64,000 nucleotides of DNA, from NCBI RefSeq assembly GCF_022631375.1, contig NZ_JALBGC010000001.1, positions 992,001 through 1,056,000 on the forward strand. The letters run 5' to 3'. The notes below the pieces were generated by a model. It made no database searches. It saw only the letters and a program-made list of their open reading frames with translations, and was not told where the DNA came from. Below, piece by piece: positions 33,645 to 41,067 of this stretch (position 1 is its first letter; the number at the start of each line of letters is the position of its first letter). The position numbers were made by a program, and so were the translations under genes. This DNA is from Hymenobacter cyanobacteriorum. Its GTDB lineage: Bacteria; Bacteroidota; Bacteroidia; Cytophagales; Hymenobacteraceae.

Positions 33645-33967
33645 GAGGAGATACAGGAAAAAGGGAATGGTTTGCGGCGCCTGCCCCGGTGCGGTAGGGT
33701 TGCCGGTTCGAAGGTGCGCACCAGGCCGGCCAAAGCCGTGCGCAATCGCCCAATGGCCGCGTCGGCACCGACCAACCGGCCCACCCTATGCCACCAAGTC
33801 GGCTCCGCCTGCCGCCTTCTGGCAGCCGGCCGCTGGCGCGCCCGCGAAAGCGCGCCCGGCCAGGCACCACGCAAGCCCCCAAAACCATTGGCGCCGCCCA
33901 GATTGGCATTGGCCGAGCCGGGTGCACCTTTTGTCGATTTCTGGTTCCGCAGGGTTAAATACTTCAT
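33605..33967 (-). CDS. Doubtful ORF, Arg-rich
   Basis: An ATG at 33967 (MKYLTLRNQKSTKGAPGSAN) opens a frame of about 120 residues that becomes Arg-rich and runs into the start of the next gene by 40 bases. No signal peptide, no known domain and mixed codon use. It fills an otherwise gene-free interval (33645-34038). Real only if transcribed; otherwise a chance frame. Confidence 0.25.
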   Translation of the reverse strand: MKYLTLRNQKSTKGAPGSANANLGGANGFGGLRGAWPGALSRARQRPAARRRQAEPTWWHRVGRLVGADAAIGRLRTALAGLVRTFEPATLPHRGRRRKPFPFSCISSWLQPLPARFAPW

Positions 33968-34038
33968 TTTATTTATATCGAAATAGCTTCTTCCCACCAT
34001 TTGCCGGCCGCTTATCGCGCACGCTTACTCGCTTCTGC

Positions 34039-34440
34039 ATGGATTTCAATTCTTCTCAGGCCGGCCTGCCCACGCCGGAACCCAGCCTCGTGCCATTTCC
34101 GCGCCTGGCCAGCCTTCCGTCGGCCCGGTACTTCGACCGTGAAGTCGCGCCCCTGATTCTGGGCCAGAATGCTCCCAACCCGCACGACGGCGAAACCTAC
34201 GTTCCCTTTACCCTGCTGCACCCGGCCGATGTGCGCCTCGAAATCTTCGATTCGCTGGGCCGCAAAATGGCCGCCGTGGTGCGCAAGGGCCTCGGCAGTG
34301 GCGAGCACCGCATCCAGCTCAACCTGCGCGGCTTGTGCCTGCCCCACGGCGATTATCCCTATCATTTGCAGGCCACTTCGGCCCTGGGCGCGCACAGCCT
34401 GAGCCGCGTGATGACCCTGACGCTGGAAGATGCTGCCTGA
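34039..34440 (+). CDS. Stand-alone T9SS/FlgD-like beta-sandwich protein
   Basis: 133 residues, no signal peptide. Residues about 45-130 read LGQNAPNPHDGETYVPFTLL, then VRLEIFDSLGRKMAAVV, GSGEHRIQLNLRGLCLPHGD and HSLSRVMTLTLE. This is the layout of the FlgD-Ig/type A T9SS sorting domain, normally a C-terminal appendix of large secreted proteins. Here it is nearly the whole protein and would stay in the cytoplasm as read. It could be a leftover of a larger gene or a domain with an independent role. Its own terminator is about 100 bp downstream. Confidence 0.7.
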   Translation: MDFNSSQAGLPTPEPSLVPFPRLASLPSARYFDREVAPLILGQNAPNPHDGETYVPFTLLHPADVRLEIFDSLGRKMAAVVRKGLGSGEHRIQLNLRGLCLPHGDYPYHLQATSALGAHSLSRVMTLTLEDAA

Positions 34441-34746
34441 GCCCGTATTTTTTGCGGGCCGGCATTGCCGCCCCGATAACCCGGCTTATATTGCCTGTTG
34501 AAAATCAAGTAAAAGTGTGCGTGTGAATTGGTGCTGAGAGGCTGGCCGCTGCAACGGCCAGCCTCTGTTTTTTTGGCCACCTGCCAGCGGCGCGGCGTTG
34601 CGCATCCCGGGCCGCTGGCTTGGCTGAGCGCGGGGCTTTCAGGTTCGGCGGGGCGGCCCGTACTTTGCACGCGCGGCCCGGCCCGGGTTCGCACGCTTGC
34701 TTTTGCCATTCCCTCCCACCGCGGCCTAGCCGCACAACCCCTTTTT
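34441..34746. other. Gene-free gap with hairpins before fba
   Basis: No gene is seen in this 306-base stretch. It holds a small hairpin (gcccg at 34441 with cgggc at 34455), the strong terminator at 34537-34574, and a TACTTTGC (34660 region) that resembles a -7 element with one base missing, about 80 bp before fba. Confidence 0.6.
34537..34574 (+). terminator. Strong Rho-independent terminator
   Basis: Perfect 12-bp stem agaggctggccg/cggccagcctct with a 6-nt loop, followed by GTTTTTTT. Confidence 0.95.
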
Positions 34747-35832
34747 ATGGCTGACCAAACCCTTTCCGGCCTGCGCGCCGGCGTGCTGCACGGCGACGAA
34801 GTGCAGGCGCTTTTCAAAAATGCTAAGGCCAACGGCTACGCCCTGCCCGCCGTGAACGTGACCGGCACCAACACCGTGAACGGCGTGCTCGAAGCCGCCA
34901 AGGCCCTGAACTCGCCCGTGATGGTGCAGTTCTCGAACGGCGGCGCGCAGTTTTTCGCTGGCAAGTCGGTGCCCAACGACAAGCAGCAGGCCAGCATTGC
35001 GGGCGGCATTTCGGGCGCCCACCACGTGCACCAGATGGCGGCCCTCTACGACGTGCCCGTGGTGCTGCACACCGACCACGCCGCCAAAAAGCTCCTGCCC
35101 TGGATTGACGGCCTGCTCGATGCCGGTGAAAAGTATTACCAGACGCACGGCCAGCCCCTCTACAGCTCGCACATGCTCGACTTGTCGGAAGAGCCGATTG
35201 AGGAGAACATCGAAATCTGCAAGCGCTACCTCGAGCGCATGGCCAAAATCGGCATGACGCTGGAGATTGAGCTCGGCGTGACCGGCGGCGAGGAAGACGG
35301 CGTCGACAACTCCGACGTGGACTCCAGCAAGCTTTACACCCAGCCCGAGGAAGTGGCCTACGCCTACGAGCAGCTGAGCGCCATCAGCCCGCGCTTCACC
35401 ATCGCGGCAGCGTTCGGCAACGTGCACGGCGTATACAAGCCCGGCAACGTGAAGCTGCAGCCCAAGATTCTGCACAACTCGCAGGAGTTTCTGCGCCAGA
35501 AGCACAACATCCAGGAGGCCCTGCCCATCGACTTCGTGTTCCACGGCGGCTCGGGCTCTTCGCAGGAGGAAATCCGCGAGGCCATCAGCTACGGCGCCAT
35601 CAAAATGAACATCGACACTGATTTGCAGTGGGCGTTCTGGGAAGGCATCAAGGACTACTACGTGAAGAACGAAGGCTTCCTGCAGGGCCAGATTGGCAAC
35701 CCCAGCGGCGCCGACTCGCCCAACAAGAAGTACTACGACCCGCGCGTATGGCTGCGCAAAGGCGAAGAAACCTTCGTGGCACGCCTTAAGCAGGCCTTTG
35801 AGGACCTGAACTGCGTGAACCGCCGGTACTAG
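34747..35832 (+). CDS. fbaA: Class II fructose-bisphosphate aldolase
   Basis: 361 residues, cytoplasmic. Cleaves fructose-1,6-bisphosphate to DHAP and glyceraldehyde-3-phosphate with zinc. Metal ligands appear in VVLHTDHAAKKLLPW and in VHGVYKPGN, FVFHGGSGSS; the active-site loop SLEIELGVTGGEEDGVDNS-like stretch (residues about 175-190) and KMNIDTDLQWAFWEG are characteristic of the long class IIA type. ATG 34747 gives the expected MADQTLSGL start; the in-frame upstream extension crosses the terminator. Glycolysis and gluconeogenesis. Confidence 0.97.
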   Translation: MADQTLSGLRAGVLHGDEVQALFKNAKANGYALPAVNVTGTNTVNGVLEAAKALNSPVMVQFSNGGAQFFAGKSVPNDKQQASIAGGISGAHHVHQMAALYDVPVVLHTDHAAKKLLPWIDGLLDAGEKYYQTHGQPLYSSHMLDLSEEPIEENIEICKRYLERMAKIGMTLEIELGVTGGEEDGVDNSDVDSSKLYTQPEEVAYAYEQLSAISPRFTIAAAFGNVHGVYKPGNVKLQPKILHNSQEFLRQKHNIQEALPIDFVFHGGSGSSQEEIREAISYGAIKMNIDTDLQWAFWEGIKDYYVKNEGFLQGQIGNPSGADSPNKKYYDPRVWLRKGEETFVARLKQAFEDLNCVNRRY

Positions 35833-35851
35833 GCGTCAGGGCGCGGGGCTG

Positions 35852-36031
35852 GCATTGCGAGCGTAGCGAAGCAATCCAGCCTGTTCTCAGCGACCACCCT
35901 GACAATGTGATAAGCCCTGACGCCAGCAACGGTGTCAGGGCTTATTATTGTTGGAAGGTTTATCACATTTTAATGGCTGGTCGCATGGAGAGGACGGATT
36001 GCCGCGTTCCGCTGCGCTCCACTCGCAATGA
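35852..36031. repeat. Large nested fold-back element (family J)
   Basis: A roughly 180-bp foldback. Outer arm 35854-35877 (attgcgagcgtagcgaagca) faces the right arm ending at 36030 (cactcgcaatg); a middle arm around gcgaccaccctgacaatgtg faces tatcacatt...ggtcgc; the centre is the 35910-35945 hairpin. Its last bases form an ATG of the next reading frame. Confidence 0.85.
35910..35945 (+). terminator. Hairpin at the centre of the nested fold-back
   Basis: 15-bp stem ataagccctgacgcc / ggtgtcagggcttat with one G-T pair and a 6-nt loop. It may terminate fba, but the T-run after it is interrupted (cttattattg). Confidence 0.55.
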
Positions 36032-36051
36032 CAGACGCCCCCAACCCGCTC

Positions 36052-37044
36052 ATGCCCTACCAGCCCGCCCCCACCCGCTACCAGGAAATGACCTACCGCC
36101 GCTGCGGCCGCAGCGGCCTGAAGCTGCCGGCCCTTTCGCTGGGCCTGTGGCACAATTTCGGCGATGTGGACCGGCTGGCCACCTCCCGCGCCATCCTGCG
36201 CCGGGCCTTCGACCGCGGCATCACGCACTTCGACCTGGCCAACAACTACGGCCCGCCAGCCGGCTCGGCCGAGGAGAATTTCGGGCGGATTTTGCGGGAG
36301 GATTTCGCCGGCCACCGCGACGAGCTTATCATCTCGACCAAAGCCGGCTACCACATGTGGCCCGGCCCCTACGGCGAGTGGGGCTCCAAAAAACAGCTCG
36401 TTTCCAGCCTCGACCAAAGCCTGCGGCGCATGGGCCTGGATTACGTAGACATTTTCTACCACCACCGCCCCGACCCCGACACGCCCCTGGCCGAAACCAT
36501 GGCTGCCCTCGACCTCTTTGTGCGCCAGGGCAAGGCCCTGTACGTGGGCCTGAGCAACTACCGCCCCGCCGAAGCCTCCGAGGCATTCCAAATCCTACGC
36601 GACTTGGGCACGCCCTGCCTCATCCATCAGCCCAAATATTCGCTGTTCGAGCGCTGGGTGGAAGACGGCCTGCTCAACCTGCTGAGCGACGAAGGCGTGG
36701 GCTGCATCCCGTTCTCGCCCCTGGCCCAGGGCCTGCTAACGGATAAGTACCTGCACGGCATCCCCGACGACTCGCGCGTGGCCAAAGGCGTGGGCTTCCT
36801 CACCGAAGACAGCCTCACGCCCGAGCGGCTGGATAAAATCCGCCGCCTCAATGACCTCGCCCAAACCCGTTCACAAAGCCTCGCCCAGATGGCCCTCGCC
36901 TGGCTGCTGAAGGATGAGCGGGTTACGTCTGTGCTCATCGGAGCCAGCCGGCCCGAGCAGCTGGATGACTCGCTAAAATGCCTGGAGAATCTGGCGTTCA
37001 GTGCGGAAGAATTGGCGGCAATTGAAGAAATTTTGCGCGCTTGA
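36052..37044 (+). CDS. Aldo/keto reductase, YghZ-like
   Basis: 330 residues from ATG 36052 (MPYQPAPTRYQEMTYRRCGR). The AKR tetrad is visible: Asp and Tyr in HFDLANNYGP, Lys in ISTKAGYHMW, His in IFYHHRPDPD. NADPH-binding PFSPLAQGLLTDKYL and SVLIGASRPEQLDDSL follow. The length and TMQELV-type spacing fit the Escherichia coli YghZ group, which reduces glyceraldehyde-3-phosphate and methylglyoxal. A start at 36028 is possible, but that ATG belongs to the fold-back repeat and adds only MTDAPNPL. Confidence 0.92.
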   Translation: MPYQPAPTRYQEMTYRRCGRSGLKLPALSLGLWHNFGDVDRLATSRAILRRAFDRGITHFDLANNYGPPAGSAEENFGRILREDFAGHRDELIISTKAGYHMWPGPYGEWGSKKQLVSSLDQSLRRMGLDYVDIFYHHRPDPDTPLAETMAALDLFVRQGKALYVGLSNYRPAEASEAFQILRDLGTPCLIHQPKYSLFERWVEDGLLNLLSDEGVGCIPFSPLAQGLLTDKYLHGIPDDSRVAKGVGFLTEDSLTPERLDKIRRLNDLAQTRSQSLAQMALAWLLKDERVTSVLIGASRPEQLDDSLKCLENLAFSAEELAAIEEILRA

Positions 37045-37074
37045 ACGGAAGTATTTCAACAATCACGCAGATGC

Positions 37075-37107
37075 TTGCGGCCGCTAATATGCTTACAAAT
37101 ACATTTG
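37075..37107 (+). promoter_or_regulatory. Bacteroidota-type promoter
   Basis: TTG 37075-37077, 22 nt, TACATTTG 37100-37107; ATG of the small membrane protein 16 bp on. Confidence 0.75.
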
Positions 37108-37123
37108 GTGTGCTCTACTAACA

Positions 37124-37420
37124 ATGGCATTCATCTTCTCCCGTTCGTTTTTGTTCGTATTGGGAATAAATATTTTATTCTTTATCTGGGTCTTACTCGA
37201 TTTTAACCACAGGGAAGGAATTCACTTCCGCGCCGTGGAGACGCTTACACTCATGCTGTTGCTTCCAATAGCAATTATCGGCAATGCAGGATTATGGAGT
37301 ATTGCTTTCGGTTTTAACAAAAGACTTTTGACCAAAGCATTTGGGTATTTACTGCTTCTATTGATGAGCGGATGCACTGCCGTATGGGTGCACGGATGTG
37401 CAACAGGAGTCACGATTTAA
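37124..37420 (+). CDS. Small hypothetical membrane protein
   Basis: 98 residues with three predicted membrane segments (SFLFVLGINILFFIWVLLDF, LTLMLLLPIAIIGNAGLWSI, AFGYLLLLLMSGCTAVWV). No family recognised. The coding region is clearly less GC-rich than its neighbours, and it has its own promoter, which may indicate recent acquisition or relaxed codon use. It converges on the MotB-like gene with 29 bp between stops. Confidence 0.65.
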   Translation: MAFIFSRSFLFVLGINILFFIWVLLDFNHREGIHFRAVETLTLMLLLPIAIIGNAGLWSIAFGFNKRLLTKAFGYLLLLLMSGCTAVWVHGCATGVTI

Positions 37421-37449
37421 CAACTCTTACTCAAGAGACAGATAGCAGC

Positions 37450-38109
37450 CTACTTCCCAATCGACCCAATCTTGGGCTGAATCTGGATAATAAACCGCTT
37501 ATTCAGCGCCTCCTGGCTGCCGGTGTAGCGGCCTGCCCCGCGAAAGCCACTGCCCGCCGCCACCACCTCCAGGTTGGCGGGAAAACGCAGGCCGGCCTGC
37601 TCCCAGAGCCGAATAACGCTCAGGGCGCGGCTGTAGCTGAGCTGGCGCACGGCGGGGCCGTCGAGGTTGTGGGGGTCGTTGGCGGGGTAGCGTAGGTCTT
37701 TGGCGGCGCGGCCTTCTACCACAATGAGGTACTGCACCTTATCATCATTTTTGATGGCCTGCATCTGGCTCAGCAGGAAGCGGCCGGCCTTCACCAGCGG
37801 GGCCTGGGCCTCGTAGGGCAGCACGTCGCTTTTGGGCGCGAAGGTGACCGGGAATTTCAACTCGTAGCGCTTATAAGTGGGGTTATACTCGAAATAATTG
37901 CTTTCGAGGCGTTTGAGCGCGGCTTTGATTTCGTCGAGCTTGCGCTTTTCCTGCACCTGCACCTTCAGGTCGTAAATGAGCTTGTCGTTGTCGCGCTGCT
38001 TGTCTTTGAACAGCTTGTAGCTGAGTACGAACAGCACGAGCATGGTCAGGAACAAGGCCGTCATAAGGTCCACGTAGCTGGGCCAGAAGAAGTCCTTGCT
38101 CTCTTTCAT
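37450..38109 (-). CDS. MotB/OmpA-like protein
   Basis: 219 residues. An N-terminal membrane helix with the motif PSYVDLMTALFLTMLVLFVL carries an Asp at residue 14, in the position of the proton-binding Asp of MotB-type channels (compare YADFMTAM). After a helical linker, the C-terminal domain looks OmpA/MotB-like, with IVVEGRAAKDLRYPANDPHN, then RQLSYSRALSVIRLWEQAGL and SQEALNKRFIIQIQ. Such domains bind peptidoglycan. With the MotA-like gene upstream it would form an ion channel stator. Start at 38109 is chosen because it opens the membrane segment and follows a fold-back. Final gene of the seven-gene operon. Confidence 0.88.
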   Translation of the reverse strand: MKESKDFFWPSYVDLMTALFLTMLVLFVLSYKLFKDKQRDNDKLIYDLKVQVQEKRKLDEIKAALKRLESNYFEYNPTYKRYELKFPVTFAPKSDVLPYEAQAPLVKAGRFLLSQMQAIKNDDKVQYLIVVEGRAAKDLRYPANDPHNLDGPAVRQLSYSRALSVIRLWEQAGLRFPANLEVVAAGSGFRGAGRYTGSQEALNKRFIIQIQPKIGSIGK

Positions 38110-38145
38110 AATGTGGGTTCTGATGGTGTAAACCAAGTTTTGAAC

Positions 38146-38237
38146 GGTCATGCTGAGCGCAGCCGAAGCATCTCTACTGCACAACCCAATTCATTTACTA
38201 CTGCGGTAGAGATGCTTCGACTGCGCTCAGCATGACC
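38146..38237. repeat. Fold-back element, family B copy 3
   Basis: 32-bp arms 38146-38177 and 38206-38237 with one mismatch; ggtcatgctgagcgcagccg is the left outer part, an extra C (gCcg) compared with other B copies. It fills the gap MotA-like to MotB-like. Confidence 0.93.
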
Positions 38238-38261
38238 CTTCCCTTTTACGGTTTCTTCATG

Positions 38262-39755
38262 CTACTTTTTCCCCAAGATATTCCGCTGAAACCAATTCGG
38301 CTTGGTGATTTCCTCCAGCACCTTATTGGTGCGGTCCACCTGCTGCAAGAGTTGCTGCTGCAGTTGGGTATCGGCCAGCAGCCGGGCCTCCATGCGCTGC
38401 ATGGCTTGCGCGGCCAGGTTGGCCTGGCGCTCCTGCAGCACGTTGAGGTCCTTCTGCTGGGCCGGGAGTTGGGTGAAGGGATTGAGGTACTCGGTGATTT
38501 TCTGATAGATGTTGTCCTGATTGAGGCGGCGGAAATGCTGCTGCCACTGCTCGTGGGCGGCGCTGGCTTCCTTCTGCAACTCCTGCAGGCGGCCGTCGAG
38601 TTCGGCATCCATGCGGTGCACGCCCTCGCTCACGCCCTGGCGGATTTGCGCTCCCAGGTCGACCAGCAGCTTGCCGTGCTGGCTGAAAAATGCCACCTGC
38701 TGGCGCAGGGCATCGTCGTGCTGCTGCAGGTATTGCGGCACGCTGGCCAGGCCCTGCTCCAGCGCGGTGAGGCGGTTGAGCAGCGCGCCAATGGTTTGGG
38801 CAGCTTCGTTACTGTGCACCACGGTCGTGTTCAGGGCCTGCTGGTAGCCGAGGAATTTCTCGAAGGTCTGAGCGCTTTCGTCCACCCTATCGAACACCTT
38901 GATGGTGGCATTGGCCAGCTCCGAGTAGCCGATTTTCTCCAACTGCTCCAGGAAACGCTTCTGCACGCTCACGTTCTCGGTGATGCTGGCGATGAGCGGC
39001 GTGAACTCGTGGATTTTGCTGAAAAAGTCGTTCTGAATCTGGCTGAAAAACTCGGCATTAAACGTATCGAGTACCGATTTCAGGTTACTCATGCCGGCCT
39101 GCATATCGGAGTTCAGCTTGGGCAGCAGCGCCTTTTGCAGGAAGGTGTAGTAGGCGTTTTTGTTGCGGTCGCGGGCAGCACGGGCCTGCTTCAGCAGCTG
39201 GTTGCCGGCCAGCGTGAAGGCCAGACCAAACAGGCTGCCAATCATGGCAATGAGCACGCCGCCGAGGAAGTGCTGCACGTCGCCGTTGCTGAACGAGGTG
39301 TCGGTGTTCGGGTTCGCCGTCACGTCGGCAAACGGGTTGCCGACCAGCGACACCAGCCCGATAATGGCCCCCGTGAACGTACCCAACAAGCCCAAATACA
39401 ACGGCGTGGCAATCTGGGCCTGAATTTCCTCATCCAGCGCCTCGGCGTGGCGCTCCGAAATATCTTTCAGGATGCCAAAATCGGCCGCTGCGCCGCGGTT
39501 GTTCAGCAGGTATTCGTTGGTATCGGTGATGATTTGGCTGAACTCCGGCGAGGTGTCGCGGGTAATCAGCGCATCGTATTGGATGGCGAAGTTCTTGTCC
39601 GGCTCGGCAGCGGTGTAGGCAATGGGCTGCACCGCCACCGCGCCCGCCAGCGGGTACATGGCCTGCACCCGCGCCACCAGCTGGCGGTTGCGCAGAAACA
39701 CCAGCGCCTGCCAGGCTACAAGCGCCAGAATGAGGAGAATTTCAATTAAGAGCAT
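38262..39755 (-). CDS. MotA/TolQ/ExbB-like channel protein with long coiled-coil tail
   Basis: 497 residues. N-terminal membrane helix (LLIEILLILALVAWQALVFL), then two conserved helices TPLYLGLLGTFTGAIIGLVS and FLGGVLIAMIGSLFGLAFTL typical of the MotA/TolQ/ExbB proton-channel family. The C-terminal 300 residues are helical and coiled, with many Gln/Ala/Leu heptads (QNDFFSKIHEFTPL and QYLQQHDDALRQQ regions). The combination resembles ZorA of Zorya systems, where a long cytoplasmic tail extends from a five-subunit motor. A following MotB-like gene supports this. The operon lacks ZorC, ZorD and ZorE-like genes. ATG 39755. Confidence 0.88.
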   Translation of the reverse strand: MLLIEILLILALVAWQALVFLRNRQLVARVQAMYPLAGAVAVQPIAYTAAEPDKNFAIQYDALITRDTSPEFSQIITDTNEYLLNNRGAAADFGILKDISERHAEALDEEIQAQIATPLYLGLLGTFTGAIIGLVSLVGNPFADVTANPNTDTSFSNGDVQHFLGGVLIAMIGSLFGLAFTLAGNQLLKQARAARDRNKNAYYTFLQKALLPKLNSDMQAGMSNLKSVLDTFNAEFFSQIQNDFFSKIHEFTPLIASITENVSVQKRFLEQLEKIGYSELANATIKVFDRVDESAQTFEKFLGYQQALNTTVVHSNEAAQTIGALLNRLTALEQGLASVPQYLQQHDDALRQQVAFFSQHGKLLVDLGAQIRQGVSEGVHRMDAELDGRLQELQKEASAAHEQWQQHFRRLNQDNIYQKITEYLNPFTQLPAQQKDLNVLQERQANLAAQAMQRMEARLLADTQLQQQLLQQVDRTNKVLEEITKPNWFQRNILGKK

Positions 39756-39771
39756 AAAATGGGGCTACGAA

Positions 39772-39891
39772 CTGTAGAGACGCTTATTTGCGTCTCGTCG
39801 TTGAACAACCGGAACAGGCCAGTCGACATCGGGCAAAGGGCTTGTTCAACGGGGACGTTCAACGATGAGACGCAAATATGCGTCTCTACAG
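39772..39891. repeat. Fold-back element, family D
   Basis: 35-bp arms 39772-39806 and 39857-39891 with two mismatches; core tagagacgcttatttgcgtc. The right arm ends directly at the stop of the gene 39892-41067. Confidence 0.93.
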
Positions 39892-41067
39892 CTAGCTCAG
39901 TGCGATTTCGGCTTTCTGCACCACGTGCCAGGCCTCATCGCGCTTTTCCAGCTTGCCGGGCTTCAGGTTTTTGATGGTGGTGAACTGCTCGGTGGGCGGC
40001 AGCTCAAACTGGAAAAACTCCTTCAGTTCGCGCACCCCGTTGCCGATAATGCGCGACTGGTCGGCCTGCGGGCTGAACGAAAACTGGGCCGTAGTAGCGT
40101 CGGCGTGCGGCAGCGTAATGAGCACCGGCATCTGCGGCAACGGATTGGGGCTGAGCTTGCGGTGCTCGATGCTGGGCACGTCGGGGGCCGGCGCGTAGTA
40201 GTGCATAGGGCCGTTGCTGGGAGTAGGCGAAGCTGCTACTGCATCGGCAGCCGCGGGTGCACTGGCCTCAATCAGCTCCTGAATGGCGGGCGGCGTAGAG
40301 GTTGGCGCAACCCATTCCAGGGTTTGTCCGGTTTCCAGCGGTTGGTCGGCGGCAGGTGGCACAGTGGGCGTGTTCGGGTTCATAGCGGGGGCGCGTTGGG
40401 GAATCTGCGGCCACACCTCGGATGGCTTGGCCGCAGGACTGCGGGAATTAAAATTCGGCTTGTTTTTCTTGTTGCCGGCCGCTGATTTGCTGGCGGGTTT
40501 CGGCACGCCCTGCACTTCGCGCAGCGACTGGGCCGTCACGTTTTTGACGGGGGCATCGGTAGGCGTACCGGTTGACGGGTCTAGCGCCGCAGGAGCAGCG
40601 GATGCGACCGAACCAGCAGACGGGCCGGCACCAGCCGATTTGGCAACCTGGTTTTCAGACGATTTCCACACATTTTGAGCCGGCACTTTCGGCGCAGGAT
40701 TGGCTGGAACTTCCGGCTCACCCCTGGTCGGAAGTTGCGCCGTACCTTCCGGCTTCGCCATGCGCCGTGCCAATAGCCACGCGCCCAATGCGCCAATAAC
40801 GACTCCGCCCAGCACCGCCCATGCCGTGCTCCAGTTGGTAGCCGGCGGAGGAGTCGCGGTTTTCGATGTTAGTGTCGAGTCAGTAGCCGTGCGAGGCGCA
40901 GCATTTTCTACTGCACCCTGCGCCCACACCGCCGGACTGGCACTAAGCACCAGCAACGCGAGCAACAGTGCACATAGCAGCAACGGCCGGCTGCCCTTGC
41001 GCGGGCAGCCGGCCGGCTGGAGCAGGCTCACTGAGCCGACGCGGCTAGTTGAGCGGCTGCGCGTCAT
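39892..41067 (-). CDS. Single-span Pro/Ala-rich membrane protein of the SrfB operon
   Basis: 391 residues. Signal-like segment SRPLLLCALLLALLVLSASP, then a second hydrophobic helix WAVLGGVVIGALGAWLLARR, a low-complexity Pro/Ala/Thr/Ser linker of about 220 residues, and a C-terminal domain (last 110 residues: HRKLSPNPLPQMPVLITLPH, then FFQFELPPTEQFTTIKNLKP). No family recognised. The linker suggests a reach between the membrane and another component. ATG 41067 overlaps the end of the SrfB-like gene by 23 bp, so translation is coupled. Confidence 0.75.
   Translation of the reverse strand: MTRSRSTSRVGSVSLLQPAGCPRKGSRPLLLCALLLALLVLSASPAVWAQGAVENAAPRTATDSTLTSKTATPPPATNWSTAWAVLGGVVIGALGAWLLARRMAKPEGTAQLPTRGEPEVPANPAPKVPAQNVWKSSENQVAKSAGAGPSAGSVASAAPAALDPSTGTPTDAPVKNVTAQSLREVQGVPKPASKSAAGNKKNKPNFNSRSPAAKPSEVWPQIPQRAPAMNPNTPTVPPAADQPLETGQTLEWVAPTSTPPAIQELIEASAPAAADAVAASPTPSNGPMHYYAPAPDVPSIEHRKLSPNPLPQMPVLITLPHADATTAQFSFSPQADQSRIIGNGVRELKEFFQFELPPTEQFTTIKNLKPGKLEKRDEAWHVVQKAEIALS

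Noticed and set aside
33672..33986. + strand frame of 104 codons
   Set aside because: No signal, domain or ribosome-site support; overlaps an equally weak minus frame.
36028..36051. ATG 36028 as the aldo/keto reductase start
   Set aside because: It is part of the fold-back arm and adds eight residues without family support; ATG 36052 is preferred.
37450..39755. Zorya defence system
   Set aside because: Only ZorA/ZorB-like parts are seen; no ZorC, ZorD helicase-nuclease or ZorE HNH gene, and the partners are tubulin- and SrfB-like instead.
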